Origin: Ww85 sp963745765
Lineage (GTDB): Bacteria > Desulfobacterota > Desulfobulbia > Desulfobulbales > Desulfocapsaceae
Assembly (NCBI GenBank): GCA_963745765.1
Contig: CAVUYQ010000015.1
Location: 186,001 to 250,000, forward strand
DNA length: 64,000 bases
Direction: 5' to 3'
The notes beneath the pieces are model-generated. The model searched no databases. It saw only the letters and a list, made by a program, of their open reading frames with translations, and was not told the origin of the DNA. Both the position numbers and the translations under genes were made by a program. Of the stretch, positions 1-9,097 are shown piece after piece. Each line of letters begins with the position of its first letter. Position 1 is the first letter of the stretch.

Positions 1-530
1 CGCACCCCGCGGGCAATAGCAGACCAGGCCTCGGGATCGTCCCGCAGTGGTCGTGAGATCTCCAGTTGTACACCTTTGCCGGTAATCCCGCGGTTGCAGA
101 TATTGTCTGCATGGATTCCGGAAAACCTTTTAACCGAATGAACATGTGGTATACGCTCTCTTTCCAGATTGGCCGCTATACGCTGCTTTAGACAATTGTC
201 CAGACCTCCCAGGAAAACCTGTTTCTCTTTTCTGGTGCAGCCGTGTATGACAATAACCGTCTCTGATCTTTGTGCGAGCGCAAGCGCCCGTTCTTCATCA
301 AAACGATGAGAGGTGATGTGAAGAACCCGGTTGCACCCCTCCTTGGCACCGATAAAACCATAATAGTTGAAGTCCTTTCCTGCGATTAACTTGGCGATAT
401 CGGCAGTATGCGGCTCAATCCTGCCGCCGTGCGGGGCGAAAATCGTCACCACCGAACCACGGTCACAAACCTCAATGGTAAACGCTTTTTCGCAACGCTG
501 CAGCTCACTGAAACAGCGATACGTGTCCAT
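1..530 (-). CDS. Poly-gamma-glutamate hydrolase family protein (YjqB/DUF867-like), 3' end missing
   Basis: Reading leftward from an ATG at 530 gives about 176 codons without a stop, running off the left edge. The protein starts MDTYRCFSELQRC and contains the zinc-site style segments APHGGRIEPHT, HITSHRFDE and VIVIHGCTRKEK, which are typical of the YjqB / phage poly-gamma-glutamate hydrolase family. These enzymes cleave gamma-linked polyglutamate and use histidine and glutamate metal ligands (family knowledge). The start codon overlaps the stop of the upstream VOC gene as TAATG, so the two are probably translated together. The C-terminus is outside the window. The start follows from the overlap and from the position of the first conserved block. 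Confidence 0.75.
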   Translation of the reverse strand, partial: MDTYRCFSELQRCEKAFTIEVCDRGSVVTIFAPHGGRIEPHTADIAKLIAGKDFNYYGFIGAKEGCNRVLHITSHRFDEERALALAQRSETVIVIHGCTRKEKQVFLGGLDNCLKQRIAANLERERIPHVHSVKRFSGIHADNICNRGITGKGVQLEISRPLRDDPEAWSAIARGV

Positions 531-1001
531 TATACGCCAGGATCGCCATACTGGGCCAATTCAAGCAGGATATCCTCCGGGCCTTTGAAATACACCAGCT
601 TTTTGCGTGCCGGCGAATATTCCTGGATAGCACTTACCGGCTGTTATTCCCTGCTCCTTCAGAAACAAAACGGTCGCTTCTATGTCGGTGACCCGGAAGG
701 CCAGATGTCGCAGCCCCTGGGTATTTGCTTTACCGGCATAGGGAACAGGTTCGTTCCGGGGGTGTTTAAAATGAATCAGTTCAAGAGAGGTGCTGTCGCC
801 GGGCAAGCTCAATTTGACATACGTGGCATCAACTTCATCAAGCCCGACAGTTTTTGAAATCCATTCCCCGTGCAATCTCGACTGGTCGTTTTGCCGGAAG
901 CCAAGAGAGACAAAAAAGCGCGTTGCCGCTGCAAGGTCCTTCACGACGATATTGATGTGATCGATACGTTCTAATAATTGAGTCATAACTGAGTGGACCA
1001 T
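530..1001 (-). pseudogene. VOC-family (glyoxalase-like) protein with one frameshift
   Basis: The first part reads MTQLLERIDHINIVVKDL and continues as a single betaalphabeta-betabetabeta vicinal-oxygen-chelate domain of the glyoxalase/bleomycin-resistance fold. Near position 628 the frame breaks: the original frame gives an atypical tail ending at 561, while the neighbouring frame gives a normal VOC ending (SPARKKLVYFKGPEDILLEL) with its stop at 530-532. A one-base indel therefore splits an otherwise normal protein of about 155 residues. Its true stop overlaps the start of the polyglutamate hydrolase-like gene. The substrate cannot be told from sequence. The start could be 1001 or 986. The break may be real or a sequencing indel. 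Confidence 0.7.
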
Positions 1002-1434
1002 ACCTGTGTGTTTGGAAGCGGCTTCCGCAAGCTGTAGCGACCGGTAAGGTGGTCATGTCGAAGCAGGGGTGCGGGTGAGGATTACCGCCAGTAGCAGATG
1101 TCTGAAGCCAACGGCTTCATTACTTATTTCTTAATCCATTTACTATCTTACGAACATAGTTCGCAATACCTTATGTGAGAATACTCCAGTCCTGTCAGCG
1201 TAGGGGAAAAATAAGTGCTCATTTGCCTTAATCTCGAACGAATATCCTCATTATTCAAGGTACCCCTGATTTTTAATTTATCGTGCTGAAACATATCAGT
1301 CGAAATCATTCTTCTCACTGTTTCTGATCTGATAATGTAGAAGGAATTCTTTTTGACTTGCCATTTTGCCCGTACGTGCAGACTGTTGTTGTGGCGGCTA
1401 TCTTTTAGGCTCAACATTCTCGGTGGGGATAAAT
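1002..1434. other. Intergenic stretch between VOC gene and DUF6172 gene
   Basis: No convincing gene. It contains one truncated copy of the dispersed repeat described at 57842-58010 (see 1222-1265). A 99-codon leftward frame through it has no recognisable domain and overlaps the repeat, so it was not called. Confidence 0.5.
1222..1265 (+). repeat. Truncated copy of dispersed repeat (right end only)
   Basis: The segment ends ATTATTCAAGGTACCC, the same right end as the full repeats at 54141-54281 and 57842-58010, and shares the preceding CCTTAATCTCGAACGAATA-like block. Only the right-hand ~44 bases are recognisable; no matching left end was seen nearby. Confidence 0.65.
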
Positions 1435-1728
1435 ATGAAGAAAACATTTGCCTTAACAGATTCGAAAATCAAAAAGGATCGGCATATAGAAGCCGTGAGA
1501 CATGATATAAAAAGGTATATAAAAAGAGAGCGAAATAAGAAACTCCCGGCGGGTGCAGACTTCTGGGATTTTGACTGCAGATTCGGTCATACACCTGAAA
1601 TAGCTCAAGAAATCCACCTGTCTGAGATTAACAGCTGTATTGATAAAGCCGTAGAGCAGCAGTTGGAAAGCTTTTATCTGGAAATAACGGCAAAGCCGGG
1701 TCGAAGGAAGAAAACCGCAGCTGCATGA
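1435..1728 (+). CDS. DUF6172 family protein
   Basis: A 97-residue protein beginning MKKTFALTDSKIK and containing RHIEAVRHDIKRYIKRERNK and the block DFWDFDCRFG, followed by ending ESFYLEITAKPG. These match a small uncharacterised family (DUF6172) found in many Proteobacteria. The start at 1435 is preceded by GGTGGGG as ribosome binding site and fits the family N-terminus better than the ATG-less extension upstream. It is strongly basic in its first half, which could suit nucleic-acid binding, but the function is unknown. It stands alone between a repeat fragment and the leftward yajD gene. Confidence 0.8.
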   Translation: MKKTFALTDSKIKKDRHIEAVRHDIKRYIKRERNKKLPAGADFWDFDCRFGHTPEIAQEIHLSEINSCIDKAVEQQLESFYLEITAKPGRRKKTAAA

Positions 1729-1778
1729 TGTGCCGTTCCACTGTTATTCACGTCCAGAGGGAGCCATCTCAGCATCTG

Positions 1779-2105
1779 TCAGCTCTTCTTTTTGTCCTTG
1801 CCCGGTTTGCTCAATAGATTCTTGAGGCCGGCGAAGGGGGTATGGGTGGCCGCCGCCCCCTCTTCAGCATCCGCGTTTTGCATCGGCAGCCATTCGGCGT
1901 CAAGCAGGCGGGAGTGTTCGTTATCGTGGCAGTAGATGCACAAAAGTTCCCAGTTGCTGCCATCGGGCGGATTATTTTTATAGTTATTGTCTTTGTGATG
2001 AACCGTCAATTCCCGCAATTTTTTACCGGAAAAATCACGACCGCAACTGGCGCAAACCCACGGCAGGATCTTTAAGGCCTGCTCCCGGTATTCAATTTTT
2101 TTCAT
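1779..2105 (-). CDS. yajD: YajD-like HNH nuclease
   Basis: A 108-residue protein with a classic HNH layout: CASCG at residues 18-22, VHHKDNNYKNN at about 35-45, and LLCIYCHDNEH at 54-64. The two Cys pairs form the zinc-stabilised fold and the HH/N/H residues form the betabetaalpha-metal catalytic site. Length and motif order match E. coli YajD (about 115 residues). The C-terminus is a Lys-rich tail (PGKDKKKS). The biological role of YajD is not settled; no restriction or phage genes lie beside it. Confidence 0.85.
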   Translation of the reverse strand: MKKIEYREQALKILPWVCASCGRDFSGKKLRELTVHHKDNNYKNNPPDGSNWELLCIYCHDNEHSRLLDAEWLPMQNADAEEGAAATHTPFAGLKNLLSKPGKDKKKS

Positions 2106-2175
2106 TGCTGTCTTCTCTCGATCTTCTGATTATTAAAAACCTGATTATAAATTCCCGCAAGGTTACCGGTGCCGT

Positions 2176-2514
2176 TCAGCTGTGCTTTTTGCCGGGTGGT
2201 GTATTGCTAATAATAGACCCCAATTCCTGTTCGAGAGCATACTCCTGGATCCATTTCGGCATGATCAGCCCGTGGAGTGAGCCGATAATATCCATCGAAT
2301 CAGTGCCCATGACCGGAACGACAATTTTCAGAAAAAGTGAAGATCCGGCGAAGATTCTCATGTACGCCACCTGATTTCCGAGCAGAAAAGTATGCTTTTT
2401 CTTCTCTATCGCTTGCTCGACCTGCTGCGGCAGTCGGCACGGCCATGGACAGCGTATTGTCCCAAACGCCATTATATAATAATCTGTGATCATAGCAAAA
2501 GATAAATTCGGCAA
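2176..2514 (-). CDS. Hypothetical protein, uncertain
   Basis: An open frame of 112 codons with a hydrophobic central part (around residues 60-85) and two Cys near residue 22. I do not recognise a family. Base composition resembles neighbouring non-coding DNA and no clear ribosome binding site was seen, so it may not be a gene. It lies just upstream (in its own direction) of yajD but with a 70-base gap. Confidence 0.25.
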   Translation of the reverse strand: MPNLSFAMITDYYIMAFGTIRCPWPCRLPQQVEQAIEKKKHTFLLGNQVAYMRIFAGSSLFLKIVVPVMGTDSMDIIGSLHGLIMPKWIQEYALEQELGSIISNTPPGKKHS

Positions 2515-2538
2515 TTATTCGACACGGCAATGTGGAAG

Positions 2539-2642
2539 CGAAATGTGGGAACAGTATACGTAATTCATAATCATTTTCTTGATAATATGATCATGAGAGG
2601 GTGACTGAATAATAGAGATAAGTATACTGTCCCCACATTTCG
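2539..2642. repeat. 104-bp MITE-like palindromic element
   Basis: The ends form a 21-bp inverted repeat with one mismatch: CGAAATGTGGGAACAGTATAC at 2539-2559 (20 of its bases pair) against the reverse complement of 2622-2642, which contains AGTATACTGTCCCCACATTT. No open frame inside. A related sequence (GTATACTTATCTCTAT) occurs at about 14902-14920 and a second GTATACG at about 14972, so the element is dispersed. The CAGTATACTGTCCCCA style ends are common in genomes that carry IS200/RAYT-like transposases; an IS200 relic lies at 15007-15312. Confidence 0.6.
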
Positions 2643-3150
2643 TCAATTCATTTTCGTGATTACGAGGGATCTTTATTAATGATCATCCGTTGTTCCAGGT
2701 AGTTAGCTTTTTATTGGTACTCAGAAGATAGTTCGGGGTCCCATAAGTTTTACTTCTTGTTAGAAATTTCACTTCCAATAAGGCATTAAAAAGGACATAA
2801 CTCAAGTTAAATGGCGAGCCATCTCGGGGTTAGGAAAAAGCCGGCGTATAATGAGCGGCGGGCTGGAATTGCTTGCTTAAATACCCCTGCCAATCGGGTG
2901 AACCTATTGAAACCTAGTGAAAATTTATAAAACCATTGTCTATTGAGACGAATAATCAGGAAGAAAAAAGGAGTCCATGTTTTTGTGAGGAGCGCTTGCA
3001 TAGGTCAGCTATAAACCCTGGAGGAGACATCAGAAAGCATACTGTCGCGCTTAAACAGGAAGAAAAATACAGGCGGAACGCGCCAAGATTTTTTTAAAAT
3101 GACATACTGTCGATGATTGTCCGCAAAAAAATCAAATCGTTTGTTCTTGA
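2643..3150. other. Gene-free stretch
   Basis: About 500 bases, AT-rich, with no convincing open frame on either strand. It separates the MITE-like element from the broken aspartate decarboxylase gene. Confidence 0.5.
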
Positions 3151-4764
3151 GAATCAAATTGTACAACGGCGGCTTCGTCAATTGATTGGGATGCGCTGGG
3201 GCAGGAAAGTCCCTTTGAAATCAAAAATATTCTGATCAAAAAGGCCCAGGATGCATGTGCCAAGTCAGGTTGCAGTATCTTGAATGCCGGTCGGGGAAAC
3301 CCCAATTTCCTGAATACCGAGGTGCGTAAATCATTTGCTTTGTTGACACAGATCGCCGCAGACATGGCCGGGAAGGGGTCAACTATCAAAGACGTATGGT
3401 CTATCTGCAAAATCAGTCCGGTATGACCATTGCGTTGAAAGATTCCATCACAAGCAAAAGATATGATTCCTGATCTGCATTTCTGGGGCAAGCCATTGAT
3501 TGATGGCGTCGTAAAAACTTCGATCTACGATGCGTCGAGGAAATTGCCTTTCAACTGGTACGGTGCCACTCGGAGTTTTATCCCGATCCAACCTGTATCC
3601 TTCCTGTAACTGAAAAATATCCTTCGTAAATATCTTGATAGAGTAGTCTTTTCCGGAGCACCGCCAAAAGGTAATTTCCACCTCTTTGCAACCGAAGGTG
3701 CTACCGCGGCGATGATCTATATATTTAATTCCCTCAAGGAAAATATGATCCTGAATCCGGGAGATAAGGTTGCCATTGTAACGCCGATATTTTCCCCCTA
3801 TCTGGAGCTGCCTATCCTCAAAGATTACGGCCTGGAAACAGTATATATTCAAGGTAAGGAAGAGATGGGCTGGCAGGTGCCGGATTCAGAAGTCGCGAAG
3901 CTGAAAGACCCTGCGGTCAAGGCGCTCTATATGGTCAACCCGAAAAATGCTACCTCTGTCTCCTTAAATGCAGATACGGTCAAGCGCATGGCCGACACAA
4001 TCCGGAGTCACAATTCTGATATGGTGATAATATCGGATACCGTGTATGCAAGTTTTGTTGATGAATTCAATACGTTTGGTAAAGAACTGCCGGAAAACAT
4101 ACTGGGGGTTTATTCCTATTCTAAATACTTTGGAGTAACCGGCTGGCGCTTAGGTGTGGTCATGGTACATGAGAATTGTATCATAAACCGTCTTATCAAG
4201 AAGTTGCCCAAGACCAAGCAGACCATGCTGGACATGAGATATCGCCTGATATCGACAAGACCGGGTGAGATTCTTTTTCATGAACGTCTGGAAATGGATA
4301 GCCGGCAGGTGGCTCTTGCCCATACCGGCGGAATATCAGGCCCGCAACAAGTGGCGATGTGTCTGTTTTCCTTGTATGAGCTTCTTGACAACGAGTATGT
4401 CTACAAGAAATCCATAATGGATATTCTGAAAAAGCGCTGGTCGGCTCTCTATGCAGCTATTGGCCTGCCGGAACCGCGGGGGAAAAACCTAACACGCTAC
4501 TACGCCCTGATAGACCTTAAAAAACTGGCCGATAAGATGTATGGCCCGGCCTTTACCGAACAGTTCTCTAAAGGAAAACCATTGGAGTTTCTTTTCAAAT
4601 TAGCAGAGAATTACCACACCGTTTGTCTGCCGGGAAAAGGCTTTGCCGGGCCGGACTGGTCGCTGAGGGTGGCCTTGGCCAACATAAGCGAGGCGGATTG
4701 TCAAAATGTTGGGCGGGCTATTGTGAAAGTCATGCAGGAGTATAAAAAATCCATACAGGCCTGA
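3151..4764 (+). pseudogene. asdA: Broken aspartate 4-decarboxylase (AsdA-type, PLP-dependent)
   Basis: The long intact part (3712-4764, 350 residues) matches the C-terminal two thirds of bifunctional aspartate transaminase / L-aspartate beta-decarboxylase, which makes alanine and CO2 from aspartate. It contains SYSKYFGVTGWRLGVV, with the PLP-binding lysine in SKYFGVTGWR. Upstream, in other frames, N-terminal pieces are readable: SPFEIKNILIKKAQ, then SILNAGRGNPNF (3178-3370), a degraded middle, EFYPDPTCILPVTEK (about 3560-3615) and LFATEGATAAMIYIFN (about 3690-3735). At least two frame changes plus lost sequence separate these. The family is normally about 530 residues. The ATG-like start at 3712 lies inside the conserved domain and is not a true start. 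No in-frame start codon precedes the N-terminal piece. Confidence 0.75.
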
Positions 4765-4852
4765 CAGCAAAAATACTGCACGCTACCCGGATTCAGCCGG
4801 TAACTTGACCGGAGGCGCAATATGCGGCAGGGTAGTTCATTTATGGCAACCG

Positions 4853-5872
4853 TCAGTTTTTGGCTCTCTGGTATGGTTCGGGCCAACTAATTTCTTCTCC
4901 TAAAAATTTAGCCGCATGGAGCGGCCAATAGGGATTACGGAGCAGTTCACGCCCCAAAGCAATCAGATCAGCGCTTCCATTTCGCAACGTTTCTTCTGCA
5001 AGTTCAGGTGATTCCAACGCCCCGACTGCCATGACCGGTAGTTTTAATTGTTGCCTGATTATCTCTGCAAAAGAAACCTGGTATCCTGGATACATTTTCA
5101 CCACGGTGTTATCCACTACTCCGCCTGAACTGACATGAACCAGGTCTATCAGGTGTTTGATCGGTTCCAGCAATCGACACATTTCCTCGGGATGGTTTCC
5201 ACCTGCCATGTAATCTTCGGCCGATACCCTTAAAAAGACCGGCATTTCCTGGGGAATATGGGGGCTGACCTCCTCCAATACCTCTTTCAGGAAGAGGTTC
5301 CTGTTTTGGCCGTACTCATCGGTCCTTTTGTTGGTCAGGGGAGAGAGGAATTGATTAATCAAATAACCATGGGCTCCATGGATTTCTAAAAAATCAACGC
5401 CCGCAGCAACTGCCCGGCGCGCAGCGCGGCCGAAGGCAGAGATGACAACCTGTATTTCCGATGCGGACAACTCCAGAGGGACCTGGTATTGATCATTGAA
5501 TTGCATTGCGCCCGGTGCGACAATAGGTTCATCCAGGATGGTTGCTTTTCGCCCGGCATGGGCCAATTGGATCCCAATCCTGCAATGATGTGCCTGGACC
5601 TGTTTTATTAGATCAGAAAAAGGCTCTATACACGAATCATTCCAGATGCCCAGGTCTTTATTTGAAATCCGGCCTCGAGATTCGACGGCGGTTGCTTCCG
5701 TGATGATCATGCCGACCTGTCCAACGGCTCTGGTGGTATAATGAACCCGGTGCCAGTCCTGTAGTGAACCTTCCGTGTCTGCTGAATATTGGCACATCGG
5801 CGCCATTGCTATTCGATTTTTAAAGGTCACTCCTTTGATTGTATATGGTTCAAAAAGCCGTGTTTTTTTCAT
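4853..5872 (-). CDS. namA: NADH:flavin oxidoreductase, Old Yellow Enzyme class (YqjM/NamA-like)
   Basis: About 339 residues from MKKTRLFEPYTIKG, full length for the YqjM branch of Old Yellow Enzymes. FMN and substrate motifs are visible: NRIAMAPMCQYSA (the cysteine in PMCQY is diagnostic of YqjM-type enzymes), IQLAHAGRKA, EIHGAHGYLINQFLSP, and GRELLRNPYWPLHAA near the end. These enzymes reduce activated C=C bonds using NAD(P)H. A longer frame starts 72 bases upstream at 5944, but the family N-terminus and lack of conservation in the extra residues favour 5872. It is a single gene with no obvious operon partner; 88 bases separate it from the 3' end of the broken asdA. Confidence 0.9.
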   Translation of the reverse strand: MKKTRLFEPYTIKGVTFKNRIAMAPMCQYSADTEGSLQDWHRVHYTTRAVGQVGMIITEATAVESRGRISNKDLGIWNDSCIEPFSDLIKQVQAHHCRIGIQLAHAGRKATILDEPIVAPGAMQFNDQYQVPLELSASEIQVVISAFGRAARRAVAAGVDFLEIHGAHGYLINQFLSPLTNKRTDEYGQNRNLFLKEVLEEVSPHIPQEMPVFLRVSAEDYMAGGNHPEEMCRLLEPIKHLIDLVHVSSGGVVDNTVVKMYPGYQVSFAEIIRQQLKLPVMAVGALESPELAEETLRNGSADLIALGRELLRNPYWPLHAAKFLGEEISWPEPYQRAKN

Positions 5873-5944
5873 GTTAAGCCTCTGGTAAAATGAACAGTAA
5901 AACCGGTATCGGATCAGGGATTTTGAATAGGTAAAAAAAGACAT

Positions 5945-6268
5945 TCAAGACCTGGTCCCTTCCCTTTCAACCAGTTATATCAAGCGGGGAGCTCTCTTGC
6001 CTCAACCGCAATTCTGCTTCAGCCGATGCATGGCTATCCACTATAAGTCTTTCAATGCAAAAAGCTCCCAGCAATCATTCCATTAATCACGAAACCACCG
6101 TCCGGAAAAAACAGGTCAAATAAATAGGGGAAGATACCTGGAAATTATATCTTGTTTCAAGGATTGAATTGTTTACCGTATGAGAATGGCAAGGATGTTC
6201 TGCAGCATCAGCATGGAATTGTTTTTTTCAACGAGGTCAAACTGCTTGGACAAACAGAGGTAGAGGAC
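5945..6268. other. Intergenic region between divergent namA and usp
   Basis: No gene seen. It must hold both promoters for the divergent flanking genes, but no clear -35/-10 pair or operator could be assigned by eye. Confidence 0.5.
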
Positions 6269-6691
6269 ATGACCCAAAAAAAAATAGTGGTTGCCGTTGA
6301 TGGGTCGAAACATTCAGAAAACGTTATTGACACTGCTATCGAATACGCAAGCCTTTTGCAGGCAAAGGTGATACTGGTGCATTGCCATAAAAAATTCCCA
6401 ACCGTCCTGGGAGAACCTCTGCGCAACGAGGCTATTGCTGCCACCCTGCGTAAGGCTGAAATGGTCATTGCTCCCTTCGCTAAACGCCTTCGTGAAGCGC
6501 ACATTGATCTGGAAGAACATTTACTCGAGGAACCGGCTGGCGTGGCAATCCCGGAGGTCGCCAAAATTCAGCAATGCGTTTTAATAGTTCTGGGTTCCCG
6601 GGGGCTGACCAATCTCGAAGGGCTTCTGCTGGGTAGCGTAACAAACAGGGTTTTGCATACAACTCCCTGCTCGGTGCTGGTGGTAAAATAG
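6269..6691 (+). CDS. Universal stress protein (UspA family)
   Basis: A 140-residue single-domain protein starting MTQKKIVVAVDGSKHSEN. It has the Usp alpha/beta fold signature: VAVDGS near the N-terminus and a C-terminal GSRGLTNLEGLLLGSVTNRV, which fits the ATP-binding pattern G-2x-G-9x-G(S/T). It ends PCSVLVVK, as is usual. The start at 6269 was chosen over an upstream one at 6152 because it has a good ribosome site (GAGGTAGAGG) and matches the family start. It is probably a soluble ATP-binding stress protein. A repeat fragment begins immediately after its stop codon. Confidence 0.9.
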   Translation: MTQKKIVVAVDGSKHSENVIDTAIEYASLLQAKVILVHCHKKFPTVLGEPLRNEAIAATLRKAEMVIAPFAKRLREAHIDLEEHLLEEPAGVAIPEVAKIQQCVLIVLGSRGLTNLEGLLLGSVTNRVLHTTPCSVLVVK

Positions 6692-6738
6692 TGCATACCT
6701 TGATCTTCGGATGAATAACCAAATTATTCAAGGTACCC
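6692..6738 (+). repeat. Truncated copy of dispersed repeat after usp
   Basis: Starting one base after the usp stop, the DNA matches the right-hand ~45 bases of the repeats at 54141-54281 and 57842-58010 (CCTTGATCT...GAATAA...AATTATTCAAGGTACCC). No left end was found, so usp's own end appears to have replaced it. Confidence 0.65.
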
Positions 6739-6804
6739 AAAGACTTCAGACCCTCCTCATATTCGTCGCAATGTAGGTATTGCTGGACCCCCTGCAACAG
6801 CTGG

Positions 6805-7275
6805 TCAGTGGCTCTTGTTATGGGTGTTCAACAACCGCACCACCTCGTGGGCGACGTAATATATTTCGGTTGGAAAGTATTCGGTATACACTACGCCGTC
6901 TTCATCAAGGTATTCCAGGCTCTCTTCCAGGACATCGCTGTTAGCTGGACCGAAACATTGATCAAAATGCCAGTAACCATCTTCAGAGCAGAGTCCCAGG
7001 GTAGCAAGACGCTCGCCTGAACGACTGCGAATCGAAAAAAGAGAATACTCCAGGTCTGCGCATCGAAACAGGTAGTCACGACAGCAGTTATTCATCAGGT
7101 AGCTTTCTGATTTTAGCATTTTTGCCGTCGTCAGCGGGATAATGAGGTATTCTCCGACAAGCATTTCCTCCAGTTTACAATCCCATTGCGCCGGGTTTTT
7201 CCTGTGCCATGTTTCGTTTACCAGTCCTGTTGTGAAAAGAGTGTTCAACTCTTCTACTCCGGCTTGTGTGAGCAT
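6805..7275 (-). CDS. PcfJ-like domain protein
   Basis: A 156-residue protein. The middle carries the layout of the PcfJ-like family: LMNNCCRDYLFRC followed by SLFSIRSRSGERLATLGL and FDQCFGPANSDV. PcfJ proteins were named from a conjugation gene cluster but are widespread and lack a known activity. Here it is shorter than most PcfJ proteins and has no conjugation neighbours. The acidic C-terminal segment (EESLEYLDEDG) is followed by a short tail. Ribosome site upstream of 7275 is AGGGAGGTATC. Family assignment is from motif recognition only. Confidence 0.6.
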   Translation of the reverse strand: MLTQAGVEELNTLFTTGLVNETWHRKNPAQWDCKLEEMLVGEYLIIPLTTAKMLKSESYLMNNCCRDYLFRCADLEYSLFSIRSRSGERLATLGLCSEDGYWHFDQCFGPANSDVLEESLEYLDEDGVVYTEYFPTEIYYVAHEVVRLLNTHNKSH

Positions 7276-7567
7276 CTGCGTGATACCTCCCTTGTTGTTT
7301 CCATAAAATTACCTGACTTCCTGCCTCTCCGATGTATGATTAATCCATCGTACAGCCCCAGTATGACATACCGGGGGTATCATATAGTGAGTACCCGTAC
7401 GTTTTTTTTCCCGGTTATCTAGAATATTTCACGAGTTGAGACAGACTGCTCTCAAGAGCACCCTCGCAAGGAAAATAGCGGGATCTTGACAAAGCGATTG
7501 AAACCTTCAGGTGGTACTGATACTCTCCTGTCTTATTCATTCTTTAACGCAGGTAAGGCTAGCGCTT

Positions 7568-9097
7568 ATGTCGATTCTGCTGATATACCCTCCAGTGGCG
7601 AAATTGTCTGAACCGCCTGCGGGAATTGCGCGTCTTGCCGGAACGCTCCGGGAGCATGGCGTTGGTTGCCGGACAATCGATCTCAACTTCTGGTGTATGC
7701 TTGACCTTTTTGCCCAGGCGCCGAGTGGGGGAGATACCTGGAGCCGGCGTGCGGTAAAAAACCGCTGGAAACACCTGGATGACCTGCAATCCTCTGAGAT
7801 ATACCGGAATCCATCCCGCTACCGGCGGGCGGTGCATGATCTCAACCGCGTGTTCTCGATAGCCGCAAGCGATTTTGATGGTGAGATCTCGCTGGCAAAT
7901 TATTCTGAAGCAACCCGCTCGCCCCTGAAAAGTGCGGATCTGCTCCAGGCCGCGGAACAATGCACCGATAATATTTTCTTCCCCTTTTTCAGTGCACGAC
8001 TCGACAAATTGATAGCCTCGAATGCTCCCCGCTTTGTCGGTATCTCTTTTTCATACCTGAGCCAGGCATTGTCCGGGTTTGCCATCGCCGGTTTCATTAA
8101 GAAACGCTATCCTGGACTACAGATCATAGCCGGAGGCGGCCTGGTTACCTCGTGGACGAATAATCCTCACTGGCACGAACCGTTCGGCGGTCTGATTGAT
8201 CTTTGTGTAAAGGGACCGGGTGAGCAGGAGCTGTTAGGCCTTTTCAGCCCGGAAAAGATCAACAGCTGGGGAACTCCGGATTATGATGATTTCAGGCAGA
8301 ATCGCTATCTGTCTGCCGGCTTTGTGCTGCCCTATGCCGCTTCTGATGGGTGTTACTGGAAAAAATGTACCTTTTGCCCTGATATGGCGGAGGATACACC
8401 ATACGTACAGACAGCGCCGCAGCGTGCCGGGGATCAGATCAGCGGACTTGTCGACCGGTACCGGCCGGCGCTTCTTCACCTGCTTGATAATGCCCTCAGC
8501 CCTCGTCTGCTTAACTTCTTTGTCGATACGAAACCGGGGCCGCCCTGGTATGGTTTCAGCCGCTTTGAGAAGGATCTGGAAGATCCTGGATTCTGCCTGA
8601 AGCTGAGGCAGTGCGGCTGCGTGATGCTCAAACTCGGCCTTGAATCGGGCTCTCAGCATGTCCTGAACCGGATGCACAAGGGCATAGAGCTGGGCCGTGT
8701 CTCCCGTATACTCGTAAACCTTCGTTCAGCGGGCATTGCAACTTATGTCTACCTGCTCTTCGGCACACCGTCTGAAACCGTAGACGATGCCCGGCTGACC
8801 ATGGAATTCGTCAGGCAGCATTATGAAGATATCACCTTTTTGAACCTTGCGATTTTTAATATGCCGGTGTGCAGTCCGGAGGCAGAGGACATAGAACATC
8901 GTTTTTCAGACGGCGATCTGTCACTTTATTGCGATTTTACCCATCCTTTGGGTTGGGACAGGAAAAAGGTCCGTACCTTTCTGCAGAAAGAATTTCGCAA
9001 GGATCCGCTGATTAATGGAATCATCAAACGGGATCCGCCGTTTTTCACGTCCAACCATGCACCATTCTTCTGTTTTGCAGTTTCAGGTGGAAATTAA
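7568..9097 (+). CDS. B12-binding-type radical SAM protein
   Basis: About 509 residues. The N-terminal part (MSILLIYPPVAKLSEPPAGI, then GISFSYLSQALSGF and IAGGGL) resembles the Rossmann-like cobalamin-binding domain of B12-dependent radical SAM enzymes, though a canonical DxHxxG was not seen. The radical SAM domain begins at the cluster motif GCYWKKCTFC, a CX4CX2C variant of the usual CX3CX2C, and later has LKLGLESGSQHVLNRMHKG, the typical S-adenosylmethionine-site strand. A C-terminal tail follows without a named domain. The substrate is unknown. The start at 7568 fits the conserved N-terminal strand; an upstream in-frame start exists at 7511. It is separated by 212 bases from the UPF0173 gene. 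Confidence 0.8.
   Translation: MSILLIYPPVAKLSEPPAGIARLAGTLREHGVGCRTIDLNFWCMLDLFAQAPSGGDTWSRRAVKNRWKHLDDLQSSEIYRNPSRYRRAVHDLNRVFSIAASDFDGEISLANYSEATRSPLKSADLLQAAEQCTDNIFFPFFSARLDKLIASNAPRFVGISFSYLSQALSGFAIAGFIKKRYPGLQIIAGGGLVTSWTNNPHWHEPFGGLIDLCVKGPGEQELLGLFSPEKINSWGTPDYDDFRQNRYLSAGFVLPYAASDGCYWKKCTFCPDMAEDTPYVQTAPQRAGDQISGLVDRYRPALLHLLDNALSPRLLNFFVDTKPGPPWYGFSRFEKDLEDPGFCLKLRQCGCVMLKLGLESGSQHVLNRMHKGIELGRVSRILVNLRSAGIATYVYLLFGTPSETVDDARLTMEFVRQHYEDITFLNLAIFNMPVCSPEAEDIEHRFSDGDLSLYCDFTHPLGWDRKKVRTFLQKEFRKDPLINGIIKRDPPFFTSNHAPFFCFAVSGGN

Noticed and set aside
1148..1447. 99-codon leftward frame
   Set aside because: Overlaps the repeat fragment and the DUF6172 start; no ribosome site or motif.
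3712..4764. Intact 350-residue aminotransferase gene starting at 3712
   Set aside because: The ATG is inside the conserved AsdA domain and upstream frames hold the missing N-terminus, so it is the tail of a broken gene.
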